The notes: a model not told the origin generated them from the letters alone. 64,000 bases of DNA from Nyssa sinensis (GCA_008638375.1 CM018032.1:50428501-50492500), one strand, 5' to 3'; positions 14,701 through 24,960 are shown, counted from the stretch's first letter. A program made the numbers and translations.

Positions 14701-17700
14701 AAAGCCCAAATCTTTCTAGCCTCCTAATTCTCTCTCGTCTCACTCCATCAACACAATACTGTATGCCCCAAAGTACTTATCGAACTTGCATAACAAAGTT
14801 CTAGGCAAGGATCAAAATTTCGTTTCTTTTCCATCGAAACGGCCGAAACGTTTCCTTTTCTCAGGAAACCGAAACGAAATACTAGTGGAATATCGAAATT
14901 CATATGTTTCCATAGAAACAAAATTGTTTCCATGGAAACATACCGAAACAAGTGGAAACATACCGAATCAGAGGAAATATATCTTTTGTATCAACAATAA
15001 TTCTAGAAGTTAGTAAAAAATAATATCCATTTATTTTTCAAGGATTAAGACTCAAAATTACAAGAAGATATTTCTATTATTTTTCATAAAATAATAGAAA
15101 AGTAGTAGGAAAAATAAAGTGTAGAGAAATAACTATTTTAATACTAAGTTACTAATTATAATAGGTTTAAATCGCTATTTGTTTTACTTTTTATTTTATA
15201 TGTAACTTGTGTCAAATTATCTAATTCGTGTGGATATTACATAGTACATATCGATTATGTCATTTATCATGAATATGATGTATATGCCTTAAACATGCAC
15301 AAATATTCAATAAATAGGCTTATTTGTATAAATAAATAAATTTTAAGTTATGTTTCCACATGTTTCTAATTTTTTCTCCGTTTCCATTATTTTTCCGAAT
15401 TGTTTCTGAAACGTTTCCGTTTCCGGACAGACCGAAACTATACATTGAAACGATATTTTGATCCTTGGTTCTAGGTTTGCTTTTCTCTTTTCGACCATGA
15501 GGCTAGTTTCGAACCCATGTATCATCAATCCTGCAGTAGGAAGAAATTTATACATAAAGTAATGAATCAGATAGATGAAAATTAATGATGATGTGAATCA
15601 GTGAGGAACCCTAACTCTCTCAATTAACCACTACCTACTTGTATTACACCATAATCAACCACACAGACATCCAATATTCTCTTAGTTGGTCTAATATCTG
15701 TTGCAGAATTAAAACTAATGATGTGAATCAGATGAGGTACCCTAATCTTTAACGAACTAATGAGTGAATTCATTTCTTAGGCATTGCCAATCAATGCAAA
15801 GAATGGTTTGATGCAACACAATGCTCCCCCCCCGCCCCCCTTCTTTTTAAATAAAATCAGTCATCGGGTTTGCTTCTCCTATTAACTAAAATTTTATATC
15901 TAATAGGTATAAATTTCTTTGCATGGTATGGTTAATCTTGAATATATAAATTCCTTCTATGGTATCTCTGACAAAAGAAAACTAAAATATTTCATGCAAT
16001 CTTCCAAAACAAGTCAAATATAAATTTCTATTTATTGTAGGTGTTGAGAGCTTGATATACATTGTTGGGCCATTCTCTAACAGTTTAAGCTTTTGGAGTA
16101 ATTTGTTGTTTAACATGGTATTAGAGCCTTGGTTATGGGAGGTTTTAGGATTCAAGTCTCTCTATTTGCATTTAATCCCCGTTTGCATTTGCATTCTCTT
16201 CTTTTTTGCATTTATCCATGATTTCTTTGCCTCTCAATGTGTGAGCCCGAGGTCGCACGTGAGGGGGAGTGTTGAGAGCTTGATATACATTGTTGGCCCA
16301 TTCTTAAAGAGCTTAAGCGTTTGGAGTAATTGGTCGTTTAACACCAAGTACTACAATCAAGTATTAGATATAAATTTCTTGACTGGTACGATTAAGATGA
16401 ATATTTAACTTCCTTCTATGAACAGTCTAACCAAAGGGGAAAATATTTGTAATGCAGTCTTTCAAAACACCAACTCATATGTTGTCAGATAGTCTTTAGA
16501 AAAACATATAATAAGTGATGCACTTTCGAAGGCACTGATAGACATGTAATTCTGGGGTATATATTATATAATTTAGATTTGTCATTATTTTGATTTTCAA
16601 ATAAGTTTGTCAATTTTTTTTAAAAAATAATGTTGTTATACCAAATGCGTTTTCTGTTTTTGTTTTTATAAAATATAAACAAAAAAATAGTTTCGGTTTT
16701 ACTAAATGCATTTTCTGTTTTTGTTTTATAAAAAATAAACAAAAACTAGTTTTGGTTTTTAAAAAATTGAAAAGTAAGAACAAAAAACGTTACCATATGC
16801 CACCCAAGGTTACGATTTCCAATTTCCTTATCTTCTTGTATAGTTTTAGACACACCATGTCATTTATGTAAGCATATCAATAGCCATTTTCCTCTGGTGA
16901 CTTAATGTTGATGATGCCCTGTCATAACCTCTTTTACTTTGTTGATGCAGTCATTGACTTATGTTCCTACCATAACAAATTACACTCAGCTTTGGTGGGT
17001 TCCTAATGTTGTTGTGGCTCATCAAAAGGAAGGGATAGAAGCTGTTCATTTGGCATCTGGTCGCACTATATGCAAGGTAAATAATAAACTCACATCACTT
17101 GCGTATTTAGTTTCATTTAGCAGAAGGTAAGACAGCCTAAGAAACATCTGATGGTAAATTCGGCTGTTGCATATCTGAAATTGTTTCTTTTGATGTCAGA
17201 TTAAAAATTTAAGAGGTTATATTTAATTGGTCAAACCACATAGTCTGTAGCATAGTTATCAGAACTGAACCAGAGATGACTTGGTGAAGGAGGTAGTTTA
17301 TGGTCTATTGGTTCAACCGGTGGGTCAATGGATTGATCTGGTGGTTTATTACCACATGTATTGATTAGGTGATTAACACTTTATTTACATTTATATTAAA
17401 CTTTGTATGAAAAGTAACACAACTGAAAATTGGTTAAGTGGTTAAGGAAGGAATCTTTCATTGAAGGAATCTGGTTCGACTCCCTTACCGTTAGAATAAA
17501 TGATCATTCACGCTCCCGCAAGACGAATAAGCAAGCGTGAGATTGATAAGCGATTCTGGTCCAATAGGCGATCCAACCCAGTTTAAGAGGATATTGTCTG
17601 GTTTAGGACAATTTAATCCTTTAAAAAAAAAATCCAAAACGATCCAATTAAAAAATCTAGGAAGTCATGTTCCTAGTTCAACCGGTTTAGTTGGATTATG

Positions 17701-20500
17701 TAGGATCAACTAACACATAAATGCACTTATACATTTTTCACGTGTCAAGTTTATCGAGGGCTGTAAATATTGGGACATTTATTTAACTGTTTTTCTTTAT
17801 TGAGAACCATAATATAAACTCGCAGATGCACAAATGCTCGTACCCAAGTCCTAGTAAGGGCTATAAATATCAGAACATTTATTCAATAAGCTTCTTGGGT
17901 ACTATGATCAAATGCACACACACAAATGTGCAGAACGGAGCTCTCTTATCATAAGATATAGGTAGTCAAATGGCTCCATAACATATACATGTGCATGACA
18001 CGTGTTCCCGGGGCCTTCTTATTAGAATAAAATTAGTGGAGTGTTTAGGATGTGTGTAAAGGAATTGGAGGGGAAAATATTTCTCCAGTTATAGTCACAC
18101 ACGGAAAATATTTCTCCAATCTCATGTTGCTACCCAAAGGTAGAAGTGTTCTTGTTCTCTATGACTGGAGAAAGGGATATAGAATTAAAAAGAAAGTGAC
18201 AGAATAATACAAGGAATAATAAAACTGAGTTTAAAATGGTAGAAAATTCATACTTATCAAATAACAAAGGTAGAAAATTCATTACAGGGGCACAATTTGT
18301 TCAAAAATCTTGCTAATAAATTGTTGAATTTTTGCCATGAAGCTTAAGAAATCAGGTTATTGTTTCATTTGAAGTTCATTCTTCTATGAACAGTAAGTTA
18401 GCTATTGAAACTTATCCCAAAAAAAGGGCTACTAAAGTTTTATGTTTACAGATAATTTCAGTGTCACCTTCATTGTGATATTTCTTGATATTATGTACTT
18501 CATGTTTTGTGGAGATTAGTTAGGAGTGACATTTATCTCCATGTCCCCAATAATTTCAGCATGTTGAAAATATTTTGATATAGTCTTAAATATGTGCAAT
18601 TAGGCACATTTTTGTACCTGTATTACATGGTTTTGTTTATTATTCTGATTTCAGAATTTATAATTTCTGTCAGATTAATTGTTGTGTCAGCACTAACAAT
18701 TTTAATGGTGTGGTGTAAAATGCATGTATTCTGCCAGCTTCATCTTCAAGAAGGTGGTCTTCATGCCGATATTAATGGAGACGGAGTCCTAGATCATGTC
18801 CAGGTGCATTGTTGTTTCCTTTAACATTTGATTTTATGGCTGTCTCAAATTTCTATTATATTTTTACCAACTACCATGCAATATACTGAAGAAAACTGCA
18901 CCAGTGGGTGTTAAAATTCAATGTTTCTTGGAAAGCACTTCAGGTCCTCTTCATTTACTGTTGCTTTGATGAATATAGCAGTTACCTTTAACAGCATATA
19001 GTATACTATGTCACTGTACTTTGGTTCTGTTTAGGGGTTCTCTTTGGTGGGTTTTTTTATGCCAAAGGTACAGTGATGTCATGTCCATTGGTCGGTGACT
19101 AAATAATTGCAAGAACAACCTAACTACGTGGGATATGTTCTCTAGTTTTGCTTTCATGTATTTGAGAATTTTTGCTACAGATATGTACATGGATAATTGA
19201 ATCTTGTTGCCCTTAAAAGCTTTAAAAATAACAGCTGCTATTCCCTGGCATAAAAATTGGAAATTAGAGAGAAAAAAAGGCATTTAGTATGATTTTGGCT
19301 GGATGCATTGGTATCAATGGAATGGAAACATTTTCCCTTCTATGTAGGTTGTTGGGGGAAATGGTGCTGAGCAGACTGTTGTAAGTGGATCAATGGAACT
19401 GCTGCGACCCTGTTGGGCTGTTGCAACCTCCGGTGTGCCAGTACGAGAACAACTTTTCAATGCTTCAATTTGTCATCATTCTCCTTTTAACTTATTCCAA
19501 CATGGAGAATTTTCCAGGAGCTTTGGTCGAACTCTAGATGTAAATTCTTTAGAGGTCGCAACACCCATTCTCATCCCTCGAAGTGATGGTCATCGGCATC
19601 GTAAGGGAAGCCATGGTGATGTTGTCTTCTTAACAAATCGAGGGGAGGTATGCTTCTAATCTGTTATTTGAGTTTTCTTCTTGTAGTTGCATTTTTAGGA
19701 CGCTTTCTTATGTTTTTCACAAGGAATCATGTGGCTAAAAGGATTGTTTTACATCACACAAAATGATAATGTGAAACTGTGATCATCATGATTTCAGATA
19801 CATGTAATGACATAAAATTGGATCATCACTAGTGCCTTGTAAAACAATGGGAAATTTGCATCTTGGATGCTGGCATATGCATCCCTTAGTGTTCCTTATC
19901 AAGATACCAAGTTTCCCCTTAACCCTGTAATTTATATTTCTTCTTATATTGATAAAAAAAATGGGTTAATTGTTTCCCATGCTGAAGAATTGGCAATTCA
20001 GGAATGTGCTACTTCTCTTTCAGGTAACATCGTATTCTCCTGGCTTGCATGGACATGATGCTGTTTGGCAATGGCAGCTCTTGACTGGTGCTACTTGGTC
20101 AAACCTTCCATCACCATCAGGGATGATGGAAGCTGGTATGGTGGTCCCCACACTAAAGGCATTTTCCTTGCGTGTGCATGATCATCAACAATTGATCCTT
20201 GCTGCAGGAGACCAAGAAGCTGTAGTGCTTTCTCCTGGAGGAAGTCTACTAACATCCATCAGCCTTCCTGTACCACCCACGCATGCCCTGATCTGTGAGG
20301 ACTTCACAAATGATAGGCTGACAGACCTTATTCTCGTGACCTCTAATGGGGTGTATGGCTATGTTCAAACCAGGCAACCAGGCGCCCTCTTCTTTAGCAC
20401 ACTGGTGGGTTGCCTTTTAGTTGTGATGGGAGTTATATTTGTCTCCCAACACCTAAATTCTATCAAGGGAAAACCTCGAGTGTTAACTGGTCAGCAGTGA
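2714..20500 (+). CDS. NERD1: NERD1-like FG-GAP membrane protein, 3' nine exons (5'-partial)
   Basis: Nine exons (2714-2794, 3594-3689, 10628-10723, 13278-13331, 13429-13632, 16951-17076, 18738-18803, 19348-19647, 20024-20500) join into 499 codons plus TGA. Order and motifs match my memory of Arabidopsis At3g51050 (about 698 residues; NERD1, reported to interact genetically with the exocyst in root growth). Visible marks are [25 protein letters not shown], an EF-hand-like FG-GAP loop DINGDGVLD, and a C-terminal hydrophobic helix (about 20381-20450) with a short basic tail. That fits a type I endomembrane protein with a lumenal beta-propeller-like domain. About 190 N-terminal residues lie before the window. 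All exons are open, all introns are GT-AG and phase 0, so the gene looks intact. The function is inferred from family memory; the exon structure is read directly. Confidence 0.88.
2795..3593 (+). other. Intron between exons a and b
   Basis: 799-bp phase-0 GT-AG intron. It contains a short (CA)n run near 3090 and nothing else recognisable. Confidence 0.75.
3594..3689 (+). CDS. NERD1: NERD1-like exon b
   Basis: Acceptor AG at 3592-3593 follows a pyrimidine-rich tract; donor GT at 3690-3691. The 32 codons start [20 protein letters not shown] and end with WSRKNE. The frame joins exons a and c without a shift. Confidence 0.88.
3690..4482 (+). other. Intron 3690-10627, part left of the LINE, with (TA)n microsatellite
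   Basis: AT-rich intron DNA. A (TA)n run lies at about 4110-4127. No exon is expected here because the flanking exons join directly in phase 0. Confidence 0.7.
4514..5075 (-). pseudogene. LINE ORF2 C-terminal zinc-binding domain (zf-RVT-like)
   Basis: [20 protein letters not shown] followed by [18 protein letters not shown] (5075-4848) matches the zf-RVT region at the end of plant LINE polymerases. Then comes a tail ORF ending at 4514, close to the poly(A) tract. Confidence 0.75.
5745..7183 (-). pseudogene. LINE ORF2 reverse transcriptase remnant
   Basis: In order on the minus strand: [16 protein letters not shown] (7183-6986), a middle piece with stops (6951-6763), then [14 protein letters not shown] and [11 protein letters not shown] (6407-6060), which are the RT template-grip and the catalytic FADD motif. 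After that comes TYLGLPLG (5942-5745), the thumb-region mark of plant non-LTR RTs. Several frameshifts and stops separate them. Confidence 0.82.
7229..7960 (-). pseudogene. LINE ORF2 endonuclease (APE-type) remnant
   Basis: Minus-strand pieces [10 protein letters not shown] and WIFSRIYG (7802-7611), then [19 protein letters not shown] (7502-7284) and [10 protein letters not shown] (7423-7229), are the usual landmarks of the plant LINE apurinic endonuclease domain. The change of frame between overlapping pieces at 7284-7423 shows a frameshift. Confidence 0.75.
8813..9941 (-). pseudogene. LINE ORF1 (DUF4283-like) remnant
   Basis: Minus-strand frames starting at 9941, 9355 and 9139 carry the plant LINE ORF1/DUF4283 signature [14 protein letters not shown] followed by [18 protein letters not shown] and WARILVAG. 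In plant LINEs this is the RNA-binding protein encoded upstream of the polymerase. It is split over at least three frames here. The region between it and the endonuclease (8812-7960) is Pro/Ser-rich linker with stops. Confidence 0.75.
10008..10490 (+). repeat. Tandem duplication, two units of about 240-246 bp
   Basis: CATGGAGAGAGTTTTTGACT starts a unit at 10008 and again at 10254. Both copies run through AAGTTTGTTATTATTCC and end at GATGGTAGTTG, with only scattered differences. It lies just beside the 5' end of the LINE. Confidence 0.9.
10628..10723 (+). CDS. NERD1: NERD1-like exon c
   Basis: Acceptor AG at 10626-10627 and donor GTATGC at 10724 bound 32 codons that include [20 protein letters not shown] and SRHPGE. 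The preceding intron (3690-10627) is 6.9 kb because it hosts an antisense LINE. Confidence 0.9.
10724..13277 (+). other. Intron between exons c and d
   Basis: 2.55-kb phase-0 intron. It includes a tandem duplication (12257-12571) and A-runs at 11970 and 12830. No exon is missing, because c and d join directly. Confidence 0.7.
12257..12571 (+). repeat. Tandem duplication, 165-bp offset
   Basis: TAGCCCAAAGGTTTTTGTCA at 12257 recurs as TAGCCCGAAGGTTTCTGTCA at 12422. Both units contain GTAGAAGTTGGTGAACATTT and end in TCTGGACATTAAC. Divergence is perhaps 10-15 percent by eye. Confidence 0.85.
13278..13331 (+). CDS. NERD1: NERD1-like exon d (54-bp microexon)
   Basis: Only 18 codons, [18 protein letters not shown], between acceptor TGTAG (ends 13277) and donor GTAAGT at 13332. 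It is too short for ORF scanning but forms a perfect in-frame bridge between exons c and e. Confidence 0.88.
13429..13632 (+). CDS. NERD1: NERD1-like exon e, basic segment
   Basis: 68 codons from [19 protein letters not shown] to YAGSAKPKK, acceptor AG at 13427-13428 and donor GTGAGA at 13633. This is a Lys/Arg-rich stretch with [12 protein letters not shown] in the middle, as in the family. Confidence 0.92.
14162..14217 (+). repeat. tRNA-like Pol III box pair, possible SINE trace
   Basis: TGGTCTAGTGGTTAAGG resembles a tRNA A box and GTGTTTGACTCTC, about 40 bases on, a weak B box. It lies within a GGTTCAACTGG-rich repeat. No folded tRNA was found. Confidence 0.3.
14806..15467. mobile_element. 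hAT-like MITE, 662 bp, 8-bp TSD
   Basis: The left end is CAAGGATCAAAAT and the right end is its reverse complement, ATTTTGATCCTTG, with one mismatch over about 21 bases once the first differing base is included. The element is flanked by a perfect 8-bp direct repeat GTTCTAGG (14798-14805 and 15468-15475). An 8-bp TSD with CA-start short TIRs is the hAT signature. The interior has no ORF and is dense in GTTTCC/GGAAAC palindromes, so it is non-autonomous. Confidence 0.85.
16042..16343 (+). mobile_element. TRIM/SMART-like miniature LTR element, 302 bp
   Basis: Two 74-bp direct repeats (16042-16115 and 16270-16343) begin TGTTGAGAGCTTGATATACA and end TTTAACA. Directly after the left one is TGGTATTAGAGCC (16116-16128), a primer-binding site for initiator tRNA-Met with one mismatch. 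A purine tract GTGAGGGGGAG lies directly before the right one (16259-16269). The interior of 154 bp is non-coding. A matching 5-bp TSD is not evident (GTAGG versus CCAAG). Confidence 0.85.
16951..17076 (+). CDS. NERD1: NERD1-like exon f
   Basis: 42 codons from [19 protein letters not shown] to GRTICK, acceptor TGCAG ending at 16950 and donor GTAAAT at 17077. The preceding 3.3-kb intron carries a hAT-like MITE and a TRIM-like element. Confidence 0.92.
17077..18737 (+). other. Intron between exons f and g
   Basis: 1.66-kb phase-0 intron. 17250-17720 is a GGTTCAACCGG-type dispersed repeat. At 17431-17483 TGGTTAAGTGGTTAAGG and GGTTCGACTCC resemble Pol III A and B boxes of a tRNA-derived SINE. 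Nothing else was recognised. Confidence 0.55.
18738..18803 (+). CDS. NERD1: NERD1-like exon g, FG-GAP calcium loop
   Basis: 22 codons, [20 protein letters not shown] then VQ. The DxNxDGxxD pattern is the calcium-binding loop typical of FG-GAP/integrin-alpha propeller repeats. Acceptor CCAG ends at 18737; donor GTGCAT at 18804. Confidence 0.92.
18804..19347 (+). other. Intron between exons g and h
   Basis: 544-bp phase-0 GT-AG intron with no recognisable insert. Confidence 0.75.
19348..19647 (+). CDS. NERD1: NERD1-like exon h
   Basis: 100 codons from [19 protein letters not shown] to VVFLTNRGE, with [19 protein letters not shown] and [20 protein letters not shown] characteristic of the family. 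Acceptor TGTAG ends at 19347; donor GTATGC at 19648. Confidence 0.93.
19648..20023 (+). other. Intron between exon h and the last exon
   Basis: 376-bp phase-0 GT-AG intron; nothing recognised inside. Confidence 0.75.
20024..20500 (+). CDS. NERD1: NERD1-like last exon with C-terminal transmembrane helix
   Basis: 158 codons plus TGA, acceptor TTTCAG ending at 20023. It includes [20 protein letters not shown] and a second propeller-like segment ([20 protein letters not shown]) where the acidic FG-GAP loop is degenerate. Near the end [20 protein letters not shown] forms a single membrane span, followed by a short basic tail, so the C terminus should face the cytosol. Confidence 0.93.
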   Translation, partial: VTSYSPGLHGHDAVWQWQLLTGATWSNLPSPSGMMEAGMVVPTLKAFSLRVHDHQQLILAAGDQEAVVLSPGGSLLTSISLPVPPTHALICEDFTNDRLTDLILVTSNGVYGYVQTRQPGALFFSTLVGCLLVVMGVIFVSQHLNSIKGKPRVLTGQQ

Positions 20501-20930
20501 AAATTGTTGTTTTGCACCTTTTCATACACTTGCCATTCTTCTCAAGTGGTATCAGACACGAGGAGATATTGAAGATTACCAGCTTTGATGAAGCAAAAAA
20601 TCATCGCACCGAGGTTAGAGCGAGTTGGGGAAATTCTTTCAAATTGGGGAGCAACATTGGTCTTCCTCCTGTGACATTGTTTCCATTGTAGCAGGTGGAT
20701 ATAAGTTTATGGCATGTTGGTTTTGTTGTGCTTTTCAATGATTTGTTCCCCTCCCTCTTCACTATTTATCCTGTAGCAGCTTCAGCAGTTTACTATCGAA
20801 AGATCTCTTGAATGTAATTCTTGTAAGACCTGTAATGTTGGGGGATGAGACTGAACAGATCTTCATGCGGCTTGTACAAGATTTTGGATTAATATAAGGA
20901 GATATGTCATTCTGTTTTGCCCTTGATTTT
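20501..20930 (+). other. NERD1: Probable 3' UTR of the NERD1-like gene
   Basis: The sequence after the stop codon is mixed-composition and non-coding. The AT-rich stretch around 20880-20910 (ATTAATATAAGG) could hold the polyadenylation signal, but no perfect AATAAA was found close to it, so the 3' end is a guess. Confidence 0.4.
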
Positions 20931-22539
20931 GGCTTTCTAATTCATGGGTTAAAATTTGTATGGTTCTGTTGGCCACTTCAAATGTTGTCTCAGAAAGTTT
21001 GCTGAACGAGTGGTGTCTGCACCATCTGACCAATAGCCACCATTTTGTAACGAAAAAATATTCGGTAGTCTTGGTCGAATACTCCCAACGGTGAAATCGA
21101 TGTTTACATATCCAAATCGAAGAAAAAATACTCTTCCGCACGTGGTTATTAGTTTTTCCGTTGGGAGTATCCAAACAGCCCAGCAAAAATTCAATTTGTC
21201 CGAGTCAGAGTCAAGATAGCCCTGCAACTTAAGTATGGCCAGATTAGCCCACATTTAACAAATCAGCCAAAAAGTTCCCCCTCTCCTTGCTCAAACTGGC
21301 AGCCAATGTCCCGTCATCCTAAGTTTTCTTTCCATGAAAGGCTAAGGCTATTGGATTGCACCAAAATGAAGGTGAGTGAATCCTTATTGCTTTCAGAGAG
21401 TAAGCTGTTTCGATAGTTGGGTAAAGTTATAACATAATCAAAATTAAGTAATCTTTACCTGATGGTTTGGTTAGTTAGCTTGATTAGTTCTACCATCACT
21501 TGGAGAAATCTTTGGAAATAGTGATATGAAAGGCTCAAAGATAGCACATGTCTTGCCCACTATTGACCAACCCAAAAAAAAAAAAAATTGGATAGCTTGA
21601 GCTTGAGGTTCCCTATAGTGATTGATTAGCCCACAAAGAGTAACTACATTACCCAAGATTTGAATCTAAAAAATAATGCCCAAATCTTATGACAATCTTT
21701 AATTGATTCTTCATCACTCATCTGTTGTAATGGTAACTACTGAAATACTATCATATCATTTGAATATCTTGGATAAATTTTAGACCCTCACGCGAGAAAT
21801 TTTTGTATAAACTTTGCTCATAAATCAGATCAATCATAATCTGACACGTGAATAAATTATCTAGTTTTAAAGGGACAAAAAAATATATTTTGTCTAGTTG
21901 ATAAATTGTGACTGGTTGGGGTTATAAATTCGGTTTACCTAAGAATTACTTCCGTTACACATTTATACCAGTAAAACGATGACACTTTAGTTTTTATATC
22001 CAATTGGTCACTTTTCATGTCATTTCACATGCATCGAACCAAATCTACCACTTGTACTTACATTTACCACAATTTGATGCATGACCCTTCAATTTAATAC
22101 TCATTTGGTGTTGGTCCACCCTGCTTAAGCAATCTGAATTGATTAGCATTTTTATTATTCATTTTTTATTAATCCCTCTTAACCGTGAAATCTTTAGTTG
22201 AATTTTAGTCAAAATAATCATTAGTGATGGATTTTCATTTATAATTTTTTCTTGGGATGTTTTAGGCCAGTCTGGACAACTAGATTTTCTTGATTTTGTT
22301 TTGATATAACTACAAAGATTTTCTCAAGTTTAAGGCATCCTAACAGATTCAAAATCATTCTAACACTGTCACACCCTTGCAACTTTTTACTTCAAAACCT
22401 AATAGATTTGACTCTTTAAGCTCTTTCATGGAGTTCATTGCCTCTTGCATGGTTTAATCAAGGCTACAGAATCCCCAAAAAACAACACTTATTTCTTTCA
22501 GCATTAGTGTGGAATTAGTCTAGCCACAATAATATCCCT
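20931..22539. other. AT-rich intergenic DNA
   Basis: No coding signal. A small inverted-repeat element lies at 21071-21174; an A13 run lies near 21575. Otherwise featureless. Confidence 0.55.
21071..21174. repeat. Small MITE-like inverted repeat, about 104 bp
   Basis: AATACTCCCAACGG on the left pairs with CCGTTGGGAGTAT on the right, with TTGG/CCAA at the outer ends. No ORF. A TSD was not identified. Confidence 0.45.
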
Positions 22540-24960
22540 GTGAGAAAAACTTGTATTAATTAGTAGTAAAATTTTCCTCTATATTTATGTGTTGGCAATT
22601 CATTTCAAAAGTCTTATTATTGAGTTTATAATTTTTACGTTAAATTGAATCTCATTGTCGTTAATTGTTAATCAATCAATTTTGTAAAGACTCGATCAAG
22701 TTAGACTAAATTACCGATGCATACTTCTAAAGATGAAGAGTTTTGATATCATCTTGACGCTTCAAAAACACGTCATACATTCATATTAAGTGCATTTTTA
22801 AGACATGTATTCCTTTAATCTTTCACTATATAGTTCTTCAAGGGACTTGCGTTTTAATGATATATAGGTCAGGTACTTTTTAGTTTTGACTATAAGCTTT
22901 AAAAGATGCTTATAATATGTGAACTAGTAGATTAATCGATATAATATTGTGATGAATGATATATATTACAAAAGTGATTGTGAGGTTTTACTAAGAAAGA
23001 TCTTAGAACACACTTCTAGACTACTGCACAGGGAGTCACACACTAGGTAGTGTGGATCAGCAGACAGTTAAATTGTGATTGGAACTGAAGTGTTGCTTTG
23101 GCAAATGAACAACTAATTGGCACAATTAGTTGACAAGAGTAAAACGGGAGGGACTACAAGAATAATTGACTAACAAAGGAAGTTTACTAGGCAATGTAAG
23201 TATGTTAGTGATCAATAGTATTTTTCTTTTTTTTTTTTTTGTATCTTGTATAAATTGGTTTAATTAGTAGATACGTTCTTTAGAAGTTGTGAATTTTCTT
23301 CTCAATGAAGATTTACTACGTAAAACCTTAGTGTCTCTCTTGCATGAGTTGTACTCTTTCTTATTGTGCTTTATATTTTATTTTATTTTGAGAACTTGAC
23401 CATATAATTGACTAGAAATCTAATTTAAACTCAATTTGAACATTTAGTTTACTACTTAAGTTCACAATTCTTATCTAATTAATTTAAGTTGATTAATTAA
23501 AAATTTTATTTAGAGTTATCTACGTATACATTAATTATAGTTAATTAATTATCATCCTAAACGCCCCTCCTCCCATCAATTTCACCCAAAACCCCCACTC
23601 TTGATCTTCCCAAAGCCTCTCTATTATTATATGAGTATATTACAATGACAGAAGCATAAAGAATTTCGGTTAAATGCTTACTAAGGCGAATTTAGGTCAA
23701 TAATTAATTAATAAAGGTTAATTAATTATTTTCTTGATTTCACGTAAATAATTTTTAATTAATTAATTAAATTAGATAAACATAAATCATAGAACTAAAG
23801 TAGTAAACCAAATATTCAAATAATTAAAAATAAATTTTGATTTCTAATTAGTTTTATAGCCAAGTGCATAACATTCAAACAAAACAATAAGTTGAGCACA
23901 ATTAAAATAACACACCTATCCCAACAAAAGAGATAGACGCACTGATGTATAGTAGTAAAATCCTCATGGGCAGAAAAACTCACTCTATAGTTAGAGAACA
24001 ACCCACTGATAACCAATCCAGTTACAAGATACCAAATTAAGAACTTGATTACTAACCTGCAAAGCTGCCTGTTAGTTTACTATCATTCAATCAACTCCCA
24101 TTGTCTTCTTCTATTTGTGTTTATTAGTCGTTCCTTTACCATAAGAACACCTTGTTTTGTTCACAATCTAGCTCCACATATCTACACTACCTATTGTGCA
24201 ACTTCCTATGCAGTGATCTAGAGATGCATTCTAAGATCTCTCTTAGCAATCCTCATAATTACCTCTAAGAAGAGGGGAATATGCGACTCTGTTCTTAAGA
24301 ATCAATATAGAACTCTAAAGGATTTAATTAGTACCGAATGTGCTCTATATAAATGCAAAATATGCTCTCTCAATATTAATCATGTACTCTTTATATATCA
24401 AAAGTCATCACAACAATATATAGGTTGTATCCTAACCCTAATTGAATTCAAATTAAGCAACCAATGAGATTCATAGAAAGCATCACGCGTGTCCGGAAGG
24501 TTGAACCACTCGAACACATTCAGACGATTAAGGTATTGAAATCAATTTTGTTTCTTTTTAACTCCAAATTCTACCAAGTACTTAAGGACATAAAAATATC
24601 ATATTCTATGGTCTTATATAGCTTATAGTCACAAATACAAAGTTCCTAAATCATATGAATAAATAAAAATAAGTCCCTTTGAGAACTGTATAGTGAAAGA
24701 CTACATACACGCACATTTTACAAATGCACCTAACATATATGAATGACATGCATACGTGTTTATACCTTTCTCATAATAATTCTAAAGCTTCAACATGTTG
24801 CATAAATTCTTTATTTTTAAAAATACGAAGTTGTAATTAAGTCTGCCTCAACTAAGTTTTCACGGATTTGATTTACTAACGACCATAAACTTTTGGAATG
24901 AATTACTTATTCATAGCTTTGGGGGGAAAATTCAGAATAACTCAAATCAAATTTTTCTCA
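22540..24960. repeat. Large imperfect palindrome (about 2.4 kb, arms about 1.1 kb)
   Basis: The left half matches the reverse complement of the right half along its length. Matched landmarks are AAGATCTTAG near 22999 with CTAAGATCT at 24231; CTTTCACTATATAGTTCT near 22820 with GAACTGTATAGTGAAAG near 24690; AGTTTACTACTTAAGTTC near 23446 with GAACTAAAGTAGTAAACC near 23792; and AATTTTCC near 22569 with GGAAAATT near 24925. The axis is around 23620-23650. Arms are diverged, roughly 70-75 percent by eye, with indels. No ORFs. It could be an old inverted duplication or a large non-autonomous foldback element. Confidence 0.7.

Larger units (their letters stand above)
13633..16950 (+). other. Intron between exons e and f (repeat-rich)
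   Basis: 3.3-kb phase-0 intron that carries a tRNA-like box pair, a hAT-like MITE, a TRIM-like element and two oligo(T/A)-rich GTTTTTGTTTTT blocks (about 14440-14620 and 16560-16800) that resemble ends of common plant MITEs. Confidence 0.7.
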
